DNA from: Acidobacteriota bacterium
Lineage (GTDB): Bacteria > Acidobacteriota > Blastocatellia > Pyrinomonadales > Pyrinomonadaceae
Assembly (NCBI GenBank): GCA_016700175.1
Contig: CP065003.1
Coordinates: 1,374,001 to 1,438,000, forward strand
Direction of reading: 5' to 3'
Length of the DNA stretch: 64,000 bases
Position numbers and translations under genes: made by a program
Shown here: piece after piece, positions 47,751-55,634 of the stretch
Position numbering within the stretch: the stretch's first letter is position 1
Layout of the letters: each line of letters starts with the position of its first letter
Notes under the pieces: model-generated
Databases searched by the model: none
What the model saw: the letters and a program-made list of their open reading frames with translations, nothing else
Told to the model about the DNA's origin: nothing

Positions 47751-49967
47751 CTACTTTCTCTTCGTATTGTTCACACGCTCGACATCGATCACTCCCGAGA
47801 CGTTTTTGACGGAGCCTACCACCCTGTCAAGATGTTTCTTGTCGTGTACTTCGACAGTTACCTCAATAAGTCCTTCGTCCCTGGGCGAAACGCTCGCTCT
47901 GGCGTCGCGGATGTTGGTCCTGATCTCCGAGATGGCGTTGGTGATGCCCGCGAGCATTCCGGTACGGTCTTCGGTGGTCACGAAGAGGCGGACGGACTGG
48001 ATCTCGTCCTTTTCGTTCCTCGCCCACTCCACATCGACGATCCGGTCCTTATTCACCATAAGCTGCTTCACGTTCTTGCAGCGCTTGTTGTGGACAACGA
48101 TGCCCTTGCCGAGAGAAATATAACCGATGATCTCTTCGCCGCGGATCGGATTGCAGCATCTGGCACGGGTCGTGAGCAGGTTGTCGACGCCTTTGACGAC
48201 TATCGCGTCGTCCCCCAGACCCATGAACTTTCGGACCGCGGTGATACCGGATTCCAGCCGTGTCTTTTCTTTCTTGTCCGGATCGAGCTCGCTGAACTTC
48301 TCCGGACCCAGATACTTCGCGAGGACGTTTCTAGGAAGGGTCTTTCCGTATCCAACGGATGCGAACAGGTCTTCGGGCCGTCCGAGCCCGTATTCGTTCG
48401 CGATCCGCCTCATCTCCTCGTCATCGCTAAGAATCTTCTTCGGCGACATGCCGAATTTCTTGAGCTCTTTTTCGAGCAGCTTGCGGCCCATTTCGACGGA
48501 CTCGGTCCGTTGCTGTTCAGCAATGTGATGTCGGATCCGCGTGCGCGCTTTTGAGGTCGTTACGTAGTTGAGCCAGTCCCTAGAGGGCTTGGAATTCGGA
48601 GTCGTGAGGATCTCGACAACGTTGCCGTTCTGTAGTTTCGTCCGAAGCGGGACCATCCTGCCGTTGATCTTGGCGCCGGTACAGGTATCGCCGACCTCGG
48701 AGTGGATCGCGTATGCAAAATCGATCGGAGTGGCCCCGCGCGGCAGATCGATCACTTTGCCCATCGGCGTGAACGTATATACGTCTTTCGGATATAGGTC
48801 GAGTTTCAGGGACTCTATGAAATCCTCCGAATCCTCATTGCCTTCAGTCGTTTCGACAAGCGGAAGAAGAAGCTTTTCCACAGTCTTCCGGAGTTCATCG
48901 ATGCTGCCGTCGTCCCTTTCGCCGAGCCTTTCGTCTTTGTATCGCCAGTGCGCCGCAACACCCTCTTCCGCGACATAGTGCATCTCCTCAGTCCGGATCT
49001 GAACCTCGAACGCCTGACCGCCGTCTCCGATCACCGATGTGTGAAGAGCCTGGTACAGATTGTCGCGAGGACTTCCTATCCAGTCCTTGAACCGCTCGGG
49101 GACCGGCGTCCAAATGTCGTGAATGACCGAGAGCGCCAGATAGCAGTTTCGTTTTTCATTCGGAGTGATGATTCTCGCCGCGATCAGATCGTACACTTCC
49201 TCGATCTTCAGCTTCCGCTTCTTGAGCTTCTTCCAAAGCGAATAAAGCCGCTTTACACGGCCCTGGACCTCGACAAACGGGACGTCATTCTCCCTGAGCT
49301 TCTCCCGGATCGTTTCCGTAATGCGCTCCAGCGCTTTTTCGAGCTCGGGGCGGCGGCTCTCGACCTCCCTGGAAAGATCTCTGTATTCCTCGGGATACAG
49401 ATGCTGGAACGAAAGGTCCTCAAGCTCGCCTCGGAGTTTACCCATTCCGAGCCTGTGCGCGATCGGCGAGTATATGTCGAGCGTTTCCTGCGAGATCCGC
49501 GCCCGCTTTTCGGGCTTGAGGAACTCCATCGTCCGCATGTTGTGAAGGCGGTCGACGAGTTTTATGATCACAACCCTTACATCCGTGATCATTGCCAGAA
49601 CCATCTTGCGCACGTTCTCGGCCTGTTGCTTCTCTTTCGGAAGATTGCTGACGTGGGCGATCTTCGTAAGCCCGTCGACAAGGCGGGTGACCTCGTCTCC
49701 GAAATACTCCCGGATCGTGTCAAGATCCACGAGCGTATCTTCAACCACATCGTGAAGCAACCCCGTCGCAACACTTACGTCATCGAGCCGCATGTCGGCA
49801 AGTATGTCCGCAACTTCCAGCGGATGCACTAGATAGGGTTCACCGGAGGCACGGGTTTGCCCCTTGTGATGAAGAGCCGAGAAGAGATACGCACGCCGGA
49901 TCATCTCCACATCCGCCTTCGGGTGGTTTCGCACGACCTTCTCGATGATGTCTTCGATCCGTATCAT
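47751..49967 (-). CDS. rel: bifunctional (p)ppGpp synthetase/hydrolase (RelA/SpoT family)
   Basis: The stringent-response enzyme that makes and degrades (p)ppGpp. At 738 residues it has all domains: HD hydrolase (about 20-175; LLHDVVEDT, RLHNMRTM), synthetase (about 230-345; YSLWKKLKKRKLK, NLYQALHTSVIG), TGS (about 390-450; DVYTFTPMGKVIDLPRG), a helical/zinc-finger region with ARCCNPIRGEEIIGY, and a C-terminal ACT domain (about 660-735). The intact HD motif indicates that hydrolase activity is retained. Only one such gene is in the window. Confidence 0.96.
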   Translation of the reverse strand: MIRIEDIIEKVVRNHPKADVEMIRRAYLFSALHHKGQTRASGEPYLVHPLEVADILADMRLDDVSVATGLLHDVVEDTLVDLDTIREYFGDEVTRLVDGLTKIAHVSNLPKEKQQAENVRKMVLAMITDVRVVIIKLVDRLHNMRTMEFLKPEKRARISQETLDIYSPIAHRLGMGKLRGELEDLSFQHLYPEEYRDLSREVESRRPELEKALERITETIREKLRENDVPFVEVQGRVKRLYSLWKKLKKRKLKIEEVYDLIAARIITPNEKRNCYLALSVIHDIWTPVPERFKDWIGSPRDNLYQALHTSVIGDGGQAFEVQIRTEEMHYVAEEGVAAHWRYKDERLGERDDGSIDELRKTVEKLLLPLVETTEGNEDSEDFIESLKLDLYPKDVYTFTPMGKVIDLPRGATPIDFAYAIHSEVGDTCTGAKINGRMVPLRTKLQNGNVVEILTTPNSKPSRDWLNYVTTSKARTRIRHHIAEQQRTESVEMGRKLLEKELKKFGMSPKKILSDDEEMRRIANEYGLGRPEDLFASVGYGKTLPRNVLAKYLGPEKFSELDPDKKEKTRLESGITAVRKFMGLGDDAIVVKGVDNLLTTRARCCNPIRGEEIIGYISLGKGIVVHNKRCKNVKQLMVNKDRIVDVEWARNEKDEIQSVRLFVTTEDRTGMLAGITNAISEIRTNIRDARASVSPRDEGLIEVTVEVHDKKHLDRVVGSVKNVSGVIDVERVNNTKRK

Positions 49968-50040
49968 TCCTAATCTATAAATATATCAGCTAAACTCGGC
50001 TCCGCACTACACTCTGCAGCGCCAAATCCGCACCGCAGAC

Positions 50041-50079
50041 AAAAAAATACGGCACTCGGTCCAAGGTTCCGAATGCCGT
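50041..50079 (-). terminator. intrinsic terminator of the TPR lipoprotein gene
   Basis: On the minus strand ACGGCATTCGG pairs with CCGAGTGCCGT (one wobble/mismatch) and is followed by ATTTTTTT. It separates the lipoprotein gene from rel. Confidence 0.88.
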
Positions 50080-50124
50080 GCGATCTACCGGTACCCCGCC
50101 TCTTCGACGGAGAACTGGGACAGG

Positions 50125-51105
50125 TCATTCCTGATCAGTCTTCTTGCCTTCGGCAGCGGCCGCAGCTTCAGCCTGCTTGCGAGCTTCCTCTGCCTCTTCT
50201 TCCTTGCGGCGTTTCTCCGCAAGTTCTTCAAACTTCTTCTTGGCCTCGTCCGAGGCCTTCTTGAATTCTTCCTTCTTGGCGGTGTCGCCGTCCATTTCGG
50301 CTATGCGCGATTTCTGGACAAGCAGGCTCGTCTTGTAAGACCAGGCCGAATCGCTCTCGGGATCGAGTTCGATGGCTTTGTCGACATATCCCATCCCGGT
50401 TTCGACGCACTGCTTTGCCTTCGCAAAATTTTTCTCGAACTCTTCGTTTCCTTCGGGCTTCGAGAATTCGAACGCCGATTCCCCGTCCTGCTGTACGGAT
50501 TTCTTCACGTCCTTCGAATCTGTCACCTCGTTGGCGCAGGTGTACTCCTTGGCGGCGAGTCCTACGAGCGCGTTCGCGCGGACATCCCCCGGCAGATCTG
50601 CGCTGTTACCCTGCTGCAGGGACCATTCCTTCCACTTGTCTTCCTGTCCGAGATTCTGGTACAGGCTGGCAACCGAACGCACGATACTGCCAACGTTGTT
50701 GCCTGCGGCTTCGAGCTCTTTTCTGAGCGCCTCGTCCTGCGGATTCGCCGCAACAGCTTCGCGTTTTTCTTTGTACTCCTTGACGAAACCGGTAAGCGCT
50801 TTCTTGTACTCGGCAATGGCCTCCTCCGCCTTGTTGGTCTGGCCCCTGTTACCGACGTAGCCGGAATGAAGAGTACGGGCGAGGAAAAGCCTAGAAGTGC
50901 GGCCTTCGAAAGTTTCGCCTTCCGGATCGTATTCAACCGCCTGCCTGAACAACTCTTCCGCGTGAGGGAACTGCCGTTCGTTGTATGCACGCGCGCCGTC
51001 GACCAGGTTCTTGCGGGCCATGACGCGATTGTAGATCGAGCAGCTTCCGCCGATGGAAATGCTCAAAAGTATGAAAGCAAATATCCCTATACGAGAGATT
51101 TTCAT
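50125..51105 (-). CDS. TPR-repeat lipoprotein
   Basis: A 326-residue envelope protein. The N-terminal hydrophobic segment ends in a Cys (GGSCS), compatible with lipid attachment. The rest is helical with TPR-like motifs (AYNERQFPHAEELFRQAVEYDPEG; MGYVDKAIELDPESDSAWSYKTSLL), and it ends in a highly charged coiled coil and an Ala/Glu/Lys tail. The ATG at 51105 is preferred because GGAG precedes it; ATG at 51120 is also in frame. It follows the TonB-system genes, separated by a terminator. It may scaffold envelope complexes. Confidence 0.78.
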   Translation of the reverse strand: MKISRIGIFAFILLSISIGGSCSIYNRVMARKNLVDGARAYNERQFPHAEELFRQAVEYDPEGETFEGRTSRLFLARTLHSGYVGNRGQTNKAEEAIAEYKKALTGFVKEYKEKREAVAANPQDEALRKELEAAGNNVGSIVRSVASLYQNLGQEDKWKEWSLQQGNSADLPGDVRANALVGLAAKEYTCANEVTDSKDVKKSVQQDGESAFEFSKPEGNEEFEKNFAKAKQCVETGMGYVDKAIELDPESDSAWSYKTSLLVQKSRIAEMDGDTAKKEEFKKASDEAKKKFEELAEKRRKEEEAEEARKQAEAAAAAEGKKTDQE

Positions 51106-51140
51106 CTTGTTCGACTCCATTAATACCGAACAATGCTTAG

Positions 51141-51173
51141 AAAGAAGGCGGGGAACGGTCCCGCGCCTTCTTT
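51141..51173 (-). terminator. hairpin terminator after the tonB-exbBDD cluster
   Basis: AAAGAAGGCG (51141-51150) pairs with CGCCTTCTTT (51164-51173) and the stem extends inward with a bulged G. Its U-rich 3' arm could end transcription on either strand. Confidence 0.7.
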
Positions 51174-51192
51174 CCGGCATTGCCCTGACTTT

Positions 51193-51675
51193 CTATTCCG
51201 AAAGGTCGTCGATCTGAAGACCAACCGGTTGCGCCCCGGCCTGCTTAACTCCGTCGATCACCTTCACGACGTCGCCATACCTGACACTCTTGGGCGCTTT
51301 TATGAACACAGTCTTCTCGACTTCGTTCGTGCCTTCACGGTAAACCCTTCCGTCAGTCCGCTCTTTGAAGACCTGCGTAAGCCTGTCGGTAAGCGATTTC
51401 GTATCGGAAGTGTCACCCATTTCCTCGTTGTTCAGCCGAACCTTCAGGTCTCCCGCGTTTATCGAAACCACGAGCGTCAAAGGATTCGGTTTGATCTCGA
51501 CGTTCTCGGGCAAGTTATCCGGTTCCGCCGGCACCTTTGCCTCGAACTGGTGCGGCTTCATCGGCGAGATGATCATAAAGATGATCAGCAGCACGAGCAG
51601 CACATCGATCAGAGGGGTCACGTTAATATTCGGCACCGCGCCATCTGAAGCCTTGCCGGTTCCGCTCATTCCCAT
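51193..51675 (-). CDS. exbD: ExbD/TolR family proton-channel subunit, second copy
   Basis: A 160-residue single-pass protein. NINVTPLIDVLLVLLIIFMII contains the channel Asp in the family motif at the start of the membrane helix. The periplasmic domain (about 45-158) is longer than in its neighbour. With ExbB it converts proton flow into work on TonB. AGGAG precedes the start. It is the last gene of the cluster, 35 bases after the first exbD. Confidence 0.93.
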   Translation of the reverse strand: MGMSGTGKASDGAVPNINVTPLIDVLLVLLIIFMIISPMKPHQFEAKVPAEPDNLPENVEIKPNPLTLVVSINAGDLKVRLNNEEMGDTSDTKSLTDRLTQVFKERTDGRVYREGTNEVEKTVFIKAPKSVRYGDVVKVIDGVKQAGAQPVGLQIDDLSE

Positions 51676-51710
51676 AACTCAATACTCCTTAAGATGCAGT
51701 CAGCCTTGAC

Positions 51711-52148
51711 TTACTTCTTGGCTTCCTTCTTCTTGTCCGCGACAAGGCCTACCTTGTCGATGTCCTGTCTTCGTATCGTATCGATCGCCTGGACTACCGT
51801 TCCGTAACCGACCTCGATTCCGGCCTTGATGTAGACGATGCGCTTGTTCGGCGGCTTGCCCTCCATCTTTGCCTTGATCGTCTCGCCCAGCAGGTCAAGC
51901 GGATAGCTCTCTTTGCCGATGTAGAACGCGTTGTCGGACGGGATCGCCACTACCACGGAGGTATCCTTGACGATCTCCGGATCTTCCTGAGGCGCGACCA
52001 TGTCGCGGGGAAGATTCACGGTAACTCCCTGTTGAAGCAGCGGTGTAACGATCATGAAGATGATCAGCAGCACCAACATAACATCAACCATTGGAGTTAC
52101 GTTGATCTCCGAATTGTACTCATCGGTACCGCCAACTTTGGCTCCCAT
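51711..52148 (-). CDS. exbD: ExbD/TolR family proton-channel subunit, first copy
   Basis: A 145-residue paralogue with SEINVTPMVDVMLVLLIIFMIV carrying the channel Asp, then a periplasmic domain and a lysine-rich end. GGAG ahead of the ATG supports the start. Two exbD genes behind one exbB are common in bacteria with many TonB-dependent receptors, and the two may form a heterodimer. Confidence 0.94.
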   Translation of the reverse strand: MGAKVGGTDEYNSEINVTPMVDVMLVLLIIFMIVTPLLQQGVTVNLPRDMVAPQEDPEIVKDTSVVVAIPSDNAFYIGKESYPLDLLGETIKAKMEGKPPNKRIVYIKAGIEVGYGTVVQAIDTIRRQDIDKVGLVADKKKEAKK

Positions 52149-52195
52149 ATCTTTGTTCTCCGGTTAAACTATGGGGCGTAGCCGCCCCTGTACTG

Positions 52196-52948
52196 CTAGT
52201 TGCCGAGGCTCTTTGTCCTTTGCTGTTTAAGGAAGTAATCGACGAGCTCGGAAGCCGAGTTTTCCATTTCAACCCCAAAGCTAGTGACCTTGTTGGTGAA
52301 ATAGTTGAAGAGCCAAACCGCCGGAACCGCGACGCCGATACCGAATGCCGTAGCAACGAGGGCCTCTGCGATCGCTCCGCCGACGAGGCCGATGCCTGCG
52401 GATTCGTTGGAGGCCAGCCTCACGAATGCGCCGATGATACCCACGACCGTACCGAAAAGCCCCACGAACGGAGCCGTCGAACCGATGGTCGCCAAACCTG
52501 CGAGACCGCGCTTCAGCTCGGCGGTCTTGACGGCGATCGCGCGCTGAAGCGCACGTTTCGAAGCTTCCATTTCATCACCGGAGATCTCGGCTGTGCCCTG
52601 GTGGGCGCTGAATTCCTTGAGACCCGACGAAACGACCATCGCGAGGTGCGAATCTTTGTGCTTGTCGCTGATGGTAATCGCCTCGTCGATGTTGCTGTTC
52701 TTGAGAGCCTGAGCAACCTTCGGAGCGTATTGACGCGACTGCTGTTTCGCTTTGTTATAGGTGAGCCAGCGTTCGATGCCGATGGCGATCAGGTAGATCG
52801 ACTGGATCAGCAGAACGATGATAACAACCCAACCCGGGATCGTGAGCTCGCTGGCAATCCTGTAGAAGGTGAACTCAAACTGCTCGCCACCTTCAGCGAA
52901 CATAAAGAAAAATCCAAAGAAGCCCAGAAGGCTACCCAAAAAAGTCAT
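52196..52948 (-). CDS. exbB: ExbB/TolQ/MotA family proton-channel protein
   Basis: A 250-residue inner-membrane protein with three helices (about 35-57, 148-180 and 190-220). The MotA/TolQ/ExbB core GLAGLATIGSTAPFVGLFGTVVGIIGAF and the AEALVATAFGIGVAVPAVWLFNYF segment, read in parts, are canonical. GGAGG lies just ahead of the start. It forms the pentamer that houses ExbD, energising the TonB protein encoded upstream. Confidence 0.95.
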   Translation of the reverse strand: MTFLGSLLGFFGFFFMFAEGGEQFEFTFYRIASELTIPGWVVIIVLLIQSIYLIAIGIERWLTYNKAKQQSRQYAPKVAQALKNSNIDEAITISDKHKDSHLAMVVSSGLKEFSAHQGTAEISGDEMEASKRALQRAIAVKTAELKRGLAGLATIGSTAPFVGLFGTVVGIIGAFVRLASNESAGIGLVGGAIAEALVATAFGIGVAVPAVWLFNYFTNKVTSFGVEMENSASELVDYFLKQQRTKSLGN

Positions 52949-53007
52949 TGTTTTTCCTCCAAAAAGTTCAGAAATTTATTATTGCAGGGACCGATGCCTT
53001 TACCGAC

Positions 53008-53034
53008 TGTGGGGAACGGAGTTTGTTCCCCACA
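53008..53034 (-). promoter_or_regulatory. stem-loop between tonB and exbB
   Basis: TGTGGGGAAC (53008-53017) and GTTCCCCACA (53025-53034) form a perfect ten-base stem with a seven-base loop. No T-run follows in either direction, so it is more likely a processing or stability element in the tonB-exbB mRNA than a terminator. Confidence 0.55.
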
Positions 53035-53057
53035 CCCGGCGAAGGTACCTGAAAAGG

Positions 53058-53858
53058 CTATTGGAAATTGTAAACGATCACACCGGAGACCTCGACAGGC
53101 TGTCCGGAAAGCAGCGTGGGCCTGAACCGGGCGCGCCGCGCCGCCGAAACCGCCGCCGAACGCAGGAGCGGATGACCGCTTACCGCGCTTGCCGAGATAA
53201 CGCTTCCGTCCTTGCTGATCACGATCGCAACATTGACCGAACCCTTGGCGTTGACCGCCCTTGCCGCTGCGGGATACGCAGGCTTGGGAAGGCTGACTGC
53301 CGATCCGTTGACCACACCCTTGGAGATCCTCTTCGGAACTGCCGGGGGCGGGGGCGGGGGCGGGGGCGGCGGAGCGGCCGCGTTCTGCGGAACCGAATCG
53401 GGCGCGTCATTGCCGCCTGCCAGGCTCGGATCGACAAAGCCGGTGCCGGCATCGCCCGAAGACCTGTCCGACGTGTAATTGTCCTTTCCGAGCGTGAATG
53501 CCCTGTCCTTGGGGATCGGCGGAACCTTCGCGGCGACGTTGCTGACCTTGTCCGGCGCCTTCGGCGGAGTCATATCCATCCTGGCGATCAGTTCCGTACG
53601 GGTGTCAACGTCGATCTTCTGCTCGGTCCTCTCCACTTCTGGCTCCGGCGGAGGAGCTTCTTCGGGAAGGGGCACGGGCGCGACGAGCATTGAAAGCTCG
53701 AGCCCCTCACCGCCGACGAACAGGTCTGAATTGAATAGGCTGTAACCTAGTCCCGACACGAACGAGGTAAAGACAAGGATAAGAGTACCCAGCAGTAAGC
53801 CGGTCCTCCACCTGTTCACCTGAGTGTCGACCTTGGATTCGACTAATTGATCTAACAT
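53058..53858 (-). CDS. tonB: TonB energy transducer
   Basis: A 266-residue protein with a cytoplasmic N-terminus (about 1-18), one membrane helix (about 19-42), a Pro/Glu-rich periplasmic spacer, a run of ten prolines (about 163-172) and a C-terminal TonB domain (about 180-266; PKPAYPAAARAVNAKGSVNVAIVISKDG). It transmits proton-motive energy from ExbB/ExbD to outer-membrane receptors. The proline run is encoded by a G-rich template repeat. AGAGAGG precedes the start. Confidence 0.93.
   Translation of the reverse strand: MLDQLVESKVDTQVNRWRTGLLLGTLILVFTSFVSGLGYSLFNSDLFVGGEGLELSMLVAPVPLPEEAPPPEPEVERTEQKIDVDTRTELIARMDMTPPKAPDKVSNVAAKVPPIPKDRAFTLGKDNYTSDRSSGDAGTGFVDPSLAGGNDAPDSVPQNAAAPPPPPPPPPPAVPKRISKGVVNGSAVSLPKPAYPAAARAVNAKGSVNVAIVISKDGSVISASAVSGHPLLRSAAVSAARRARFRPTLLSGQPVEVSGVIVYNFQ
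53344..53366 (+). repeat. hexanucleotide repeat and G-quadruplex motif in tonB
   Basis: Four runs of five G, each separated by one C, lie on the plus strand (53344-53348, 53350-53354, 53356-53360, 53362-53366), which is the template strand of tonB. This satisfies the strictest G-quadruplex pattern. The unit is six bases, so unit changes keep the frame and alter the proline run length. Confidence 0.85.
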
Positions 53859-54272
53859 TTTATTTTACCTCTCTCTCCGGTGCCATTAGGGTCGGGGGGT
53901 AACAAAGCAAATTAAGACTGAATGAATGCAAATAAGTATATTGGTACCCGCCACATCTAACGGATCAGATGAACTTATCCAAGGTAACGAAATGTCAGCA
54001 ATCGCCTTTTAGAGCCTTCCACAAGTGCGGTAAAAAAAGACTTTGCCGGCCAGTAAATCGCAAACCTGCGGTTCTGATCCCGACCGTTTGGAAAAGTCTG
54101 AACCGTGCAGTTCTTACCTATTTAATTGACCAGCAACGCCTTGAAGTCTAAAGTCTCGATACTCGAAAGTCAAGATAAATTAAGGCATTTTGTCGAAATA
54201 TTGGTGATGAAATGCCTTTAATCGGGGGCTGAAAGTCCCGCCCCGGTCCCTTCAGAAGGTAAAACCCTCGCC
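53859..54272. other. AT-richer spacer between secF and tonB, no gene seen
   Basis: These 414 bases hold no convincing gene; a 60-codon frame at 53969-54151 has no family features. The part next to tonB carries TATACT on the minus strand (about 53938), a possible -10 without a good -35. A weak GC hairpin (about 54223-54243) follows secF. The middle is more AT-rich than the genes around it. It probably holds the tonB promoter and the secF 3' end. Confidence 0.45.
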
Positions 54273-55583
54273 CTATTCCGATACAGGCCTCCGGGAGACC
54301 GAACGCCTTGCCGCCGAAGCGAGCTTCTGCTCTTTATCGAGCTTTGATTCCTTCATACGGGCCTCTCCCAGCTTGTCCTGCCACCATATCGCGATAGGGC
54401 TCGCGATGGCGATCGTCGAATATGTTCCCGTGATCGCGCCGACGAACAGCGCCAGCGAAAACCCTCTCAGAACCTGGCCGCCGAAAAGCACGAGAGCCAG
54501 GACGGAGAGGAACACAAGACCGTTCGTCACGATCGTCCTCGACATCGTCTGGTTGATCGAATCGTTTGTCAGATCGAAGATAGGCTGCGTCCGCTTCAAC
54601 GTCAGGTTCTCCCTGATCCTGTCGAAAATGACGATCGAGTCATTCACAGAAAATCCGACCAGGGTAAGCAGCGCTGCGAGAACTGTCAGGCTTATCTCCC
54701 ACTGGAACATCGTGAAGAACGCAAGCGTGATCAGCACGTCGTGGAACACCGCGATAACGGCACCGGCCGCATACGTCCAGTCATACCGGAACGCGATGAA
54801 CAGAAGGATGCCGACCATTCCCAGCAACGTCGCGATCACCGCCTGGTTCCTCAGCTGCTCACCTGCGACGGGCCCGACAGAATCGATACCAACTATCTTG
54901 TACTTGGCATCAGGATCCGCATCCAGGTTCAGATTCGGCAATGCCTCCTTGCCGAATGTATCCAGTGCTCGGCGGACAAGGGCCGGTCCGGCGCTCACCT
55001 GATTAAGCGAATCGTCGGCCTGAGCCCCCGCGGTTGCGTCGCTGTTCGCGGAAGAATTCGCATTCGTTTCCGAATTCGAGTTCGCGTTTGAATCCCCGTT
55101 CGTATTCGCCGCCATCGCGGCATCCGTATTCGCAGAAGCATTCTGGGCCGTGCTGGCATTCGCCGCAGAATTGGCCGGCACATTTTCCCTGGTATCGCTG
55201 TTTCCCGCCGGCTCCTGCGCGGTCGTGCCCGGTGCCGTGGCGCCATCGCTTGTCGCGTCCGCCTCGCCTTCCAGAAGGGGCACTTTGATCAGGACCTCGT
55301 CGGTCTTGTCGAGTGATGCCTGGATAACCGTTTCGTCGAGCCCGACGGCCTCAAGCGAGTCCCTTATCTGGTCGTCCGTAGGACGGTCGCCCTTGAACTT
55401 CGCAGTGATCACGGTCCCGCCCTGGAAATCGACGCCGAGATTGAATGCGTCAGTGCCGCCGGGGGTCAGCTGCCTGGAGATCGCAGATACGAGACCCGCA
55501 AGGAGCACGACGATCGAGATCGCGATGAGGGGCTTTCGGATCCCCATCCAGTTGACATTGATGTTGCTGAAAAAATCGAACAT
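54273..55583 (-). CDS. secF: protein translocase subunit SecF with Asn/Ala-rich insert
   Basis: A membrane partner of SecD that helps pull secreted proteins across the inner membrane. At 436 residues it is longer than the usual 300 or so. Six helices are visible, with NLGVDFQGG in the periplasmic region and the family region SVNDSIVIFDRIREN. Residues 107-190 are an insert made almost only of Ala, Asn, Ser, Thr, Asp and Gly, located in the first periplasmic domain (55014-55265). It lies 51 bases after secD, its usual partner. Confidence 0.93.
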   Translation of the reverse strand: MFDFFSNINVNWMGIRKPLIAISIVVLLAGLVSAISRQLTPGGTDAFNLGVDFQGGTVITAKFKGDRPTDDQIRDSLEAVGLDETVIQASLDKTDEVLIKVPLLEGEADATSDGATAPGTTAQEPAGNSDTRENVPANSAANASTAQNASANTDAAMAANTNGDSNANSNSETNANSSANSDATAGAQADDSLNQVSAGPALVRRALDTFGKEALPNLNLDADPDAKYKIVGIDSVGPVAGEQLRNQAVIATLLGMVGILLFIAFRYDWTYAAGAVIAVFHDVLITLAFFTMFQWEISLTVLAALLTLVGFSVNDSIVIFDRIRENLTLKRTQPIFDLTNDSINQTMSRTIVTNGLVFLSVLALVLFGGQVLRGFSLALFVGAITGTYSTIAIASPIAIWWQDKLGEARMKESKLDKEQKLASAARRSVSRRPVSE

Positions 55584-55634
55584 TTCTTTCTACCGGCTTC
55601 GGGACCGCAAGCACGGCCTTCCGTACCGCCTGAG

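Noticed and set aside
53969..54151. 60-codon frame in the tonB-secF spacer
   Set aside because: No ribosome-binding site, no signal or motif, and an unremarkable AT-richer spacer composition; too short to support.
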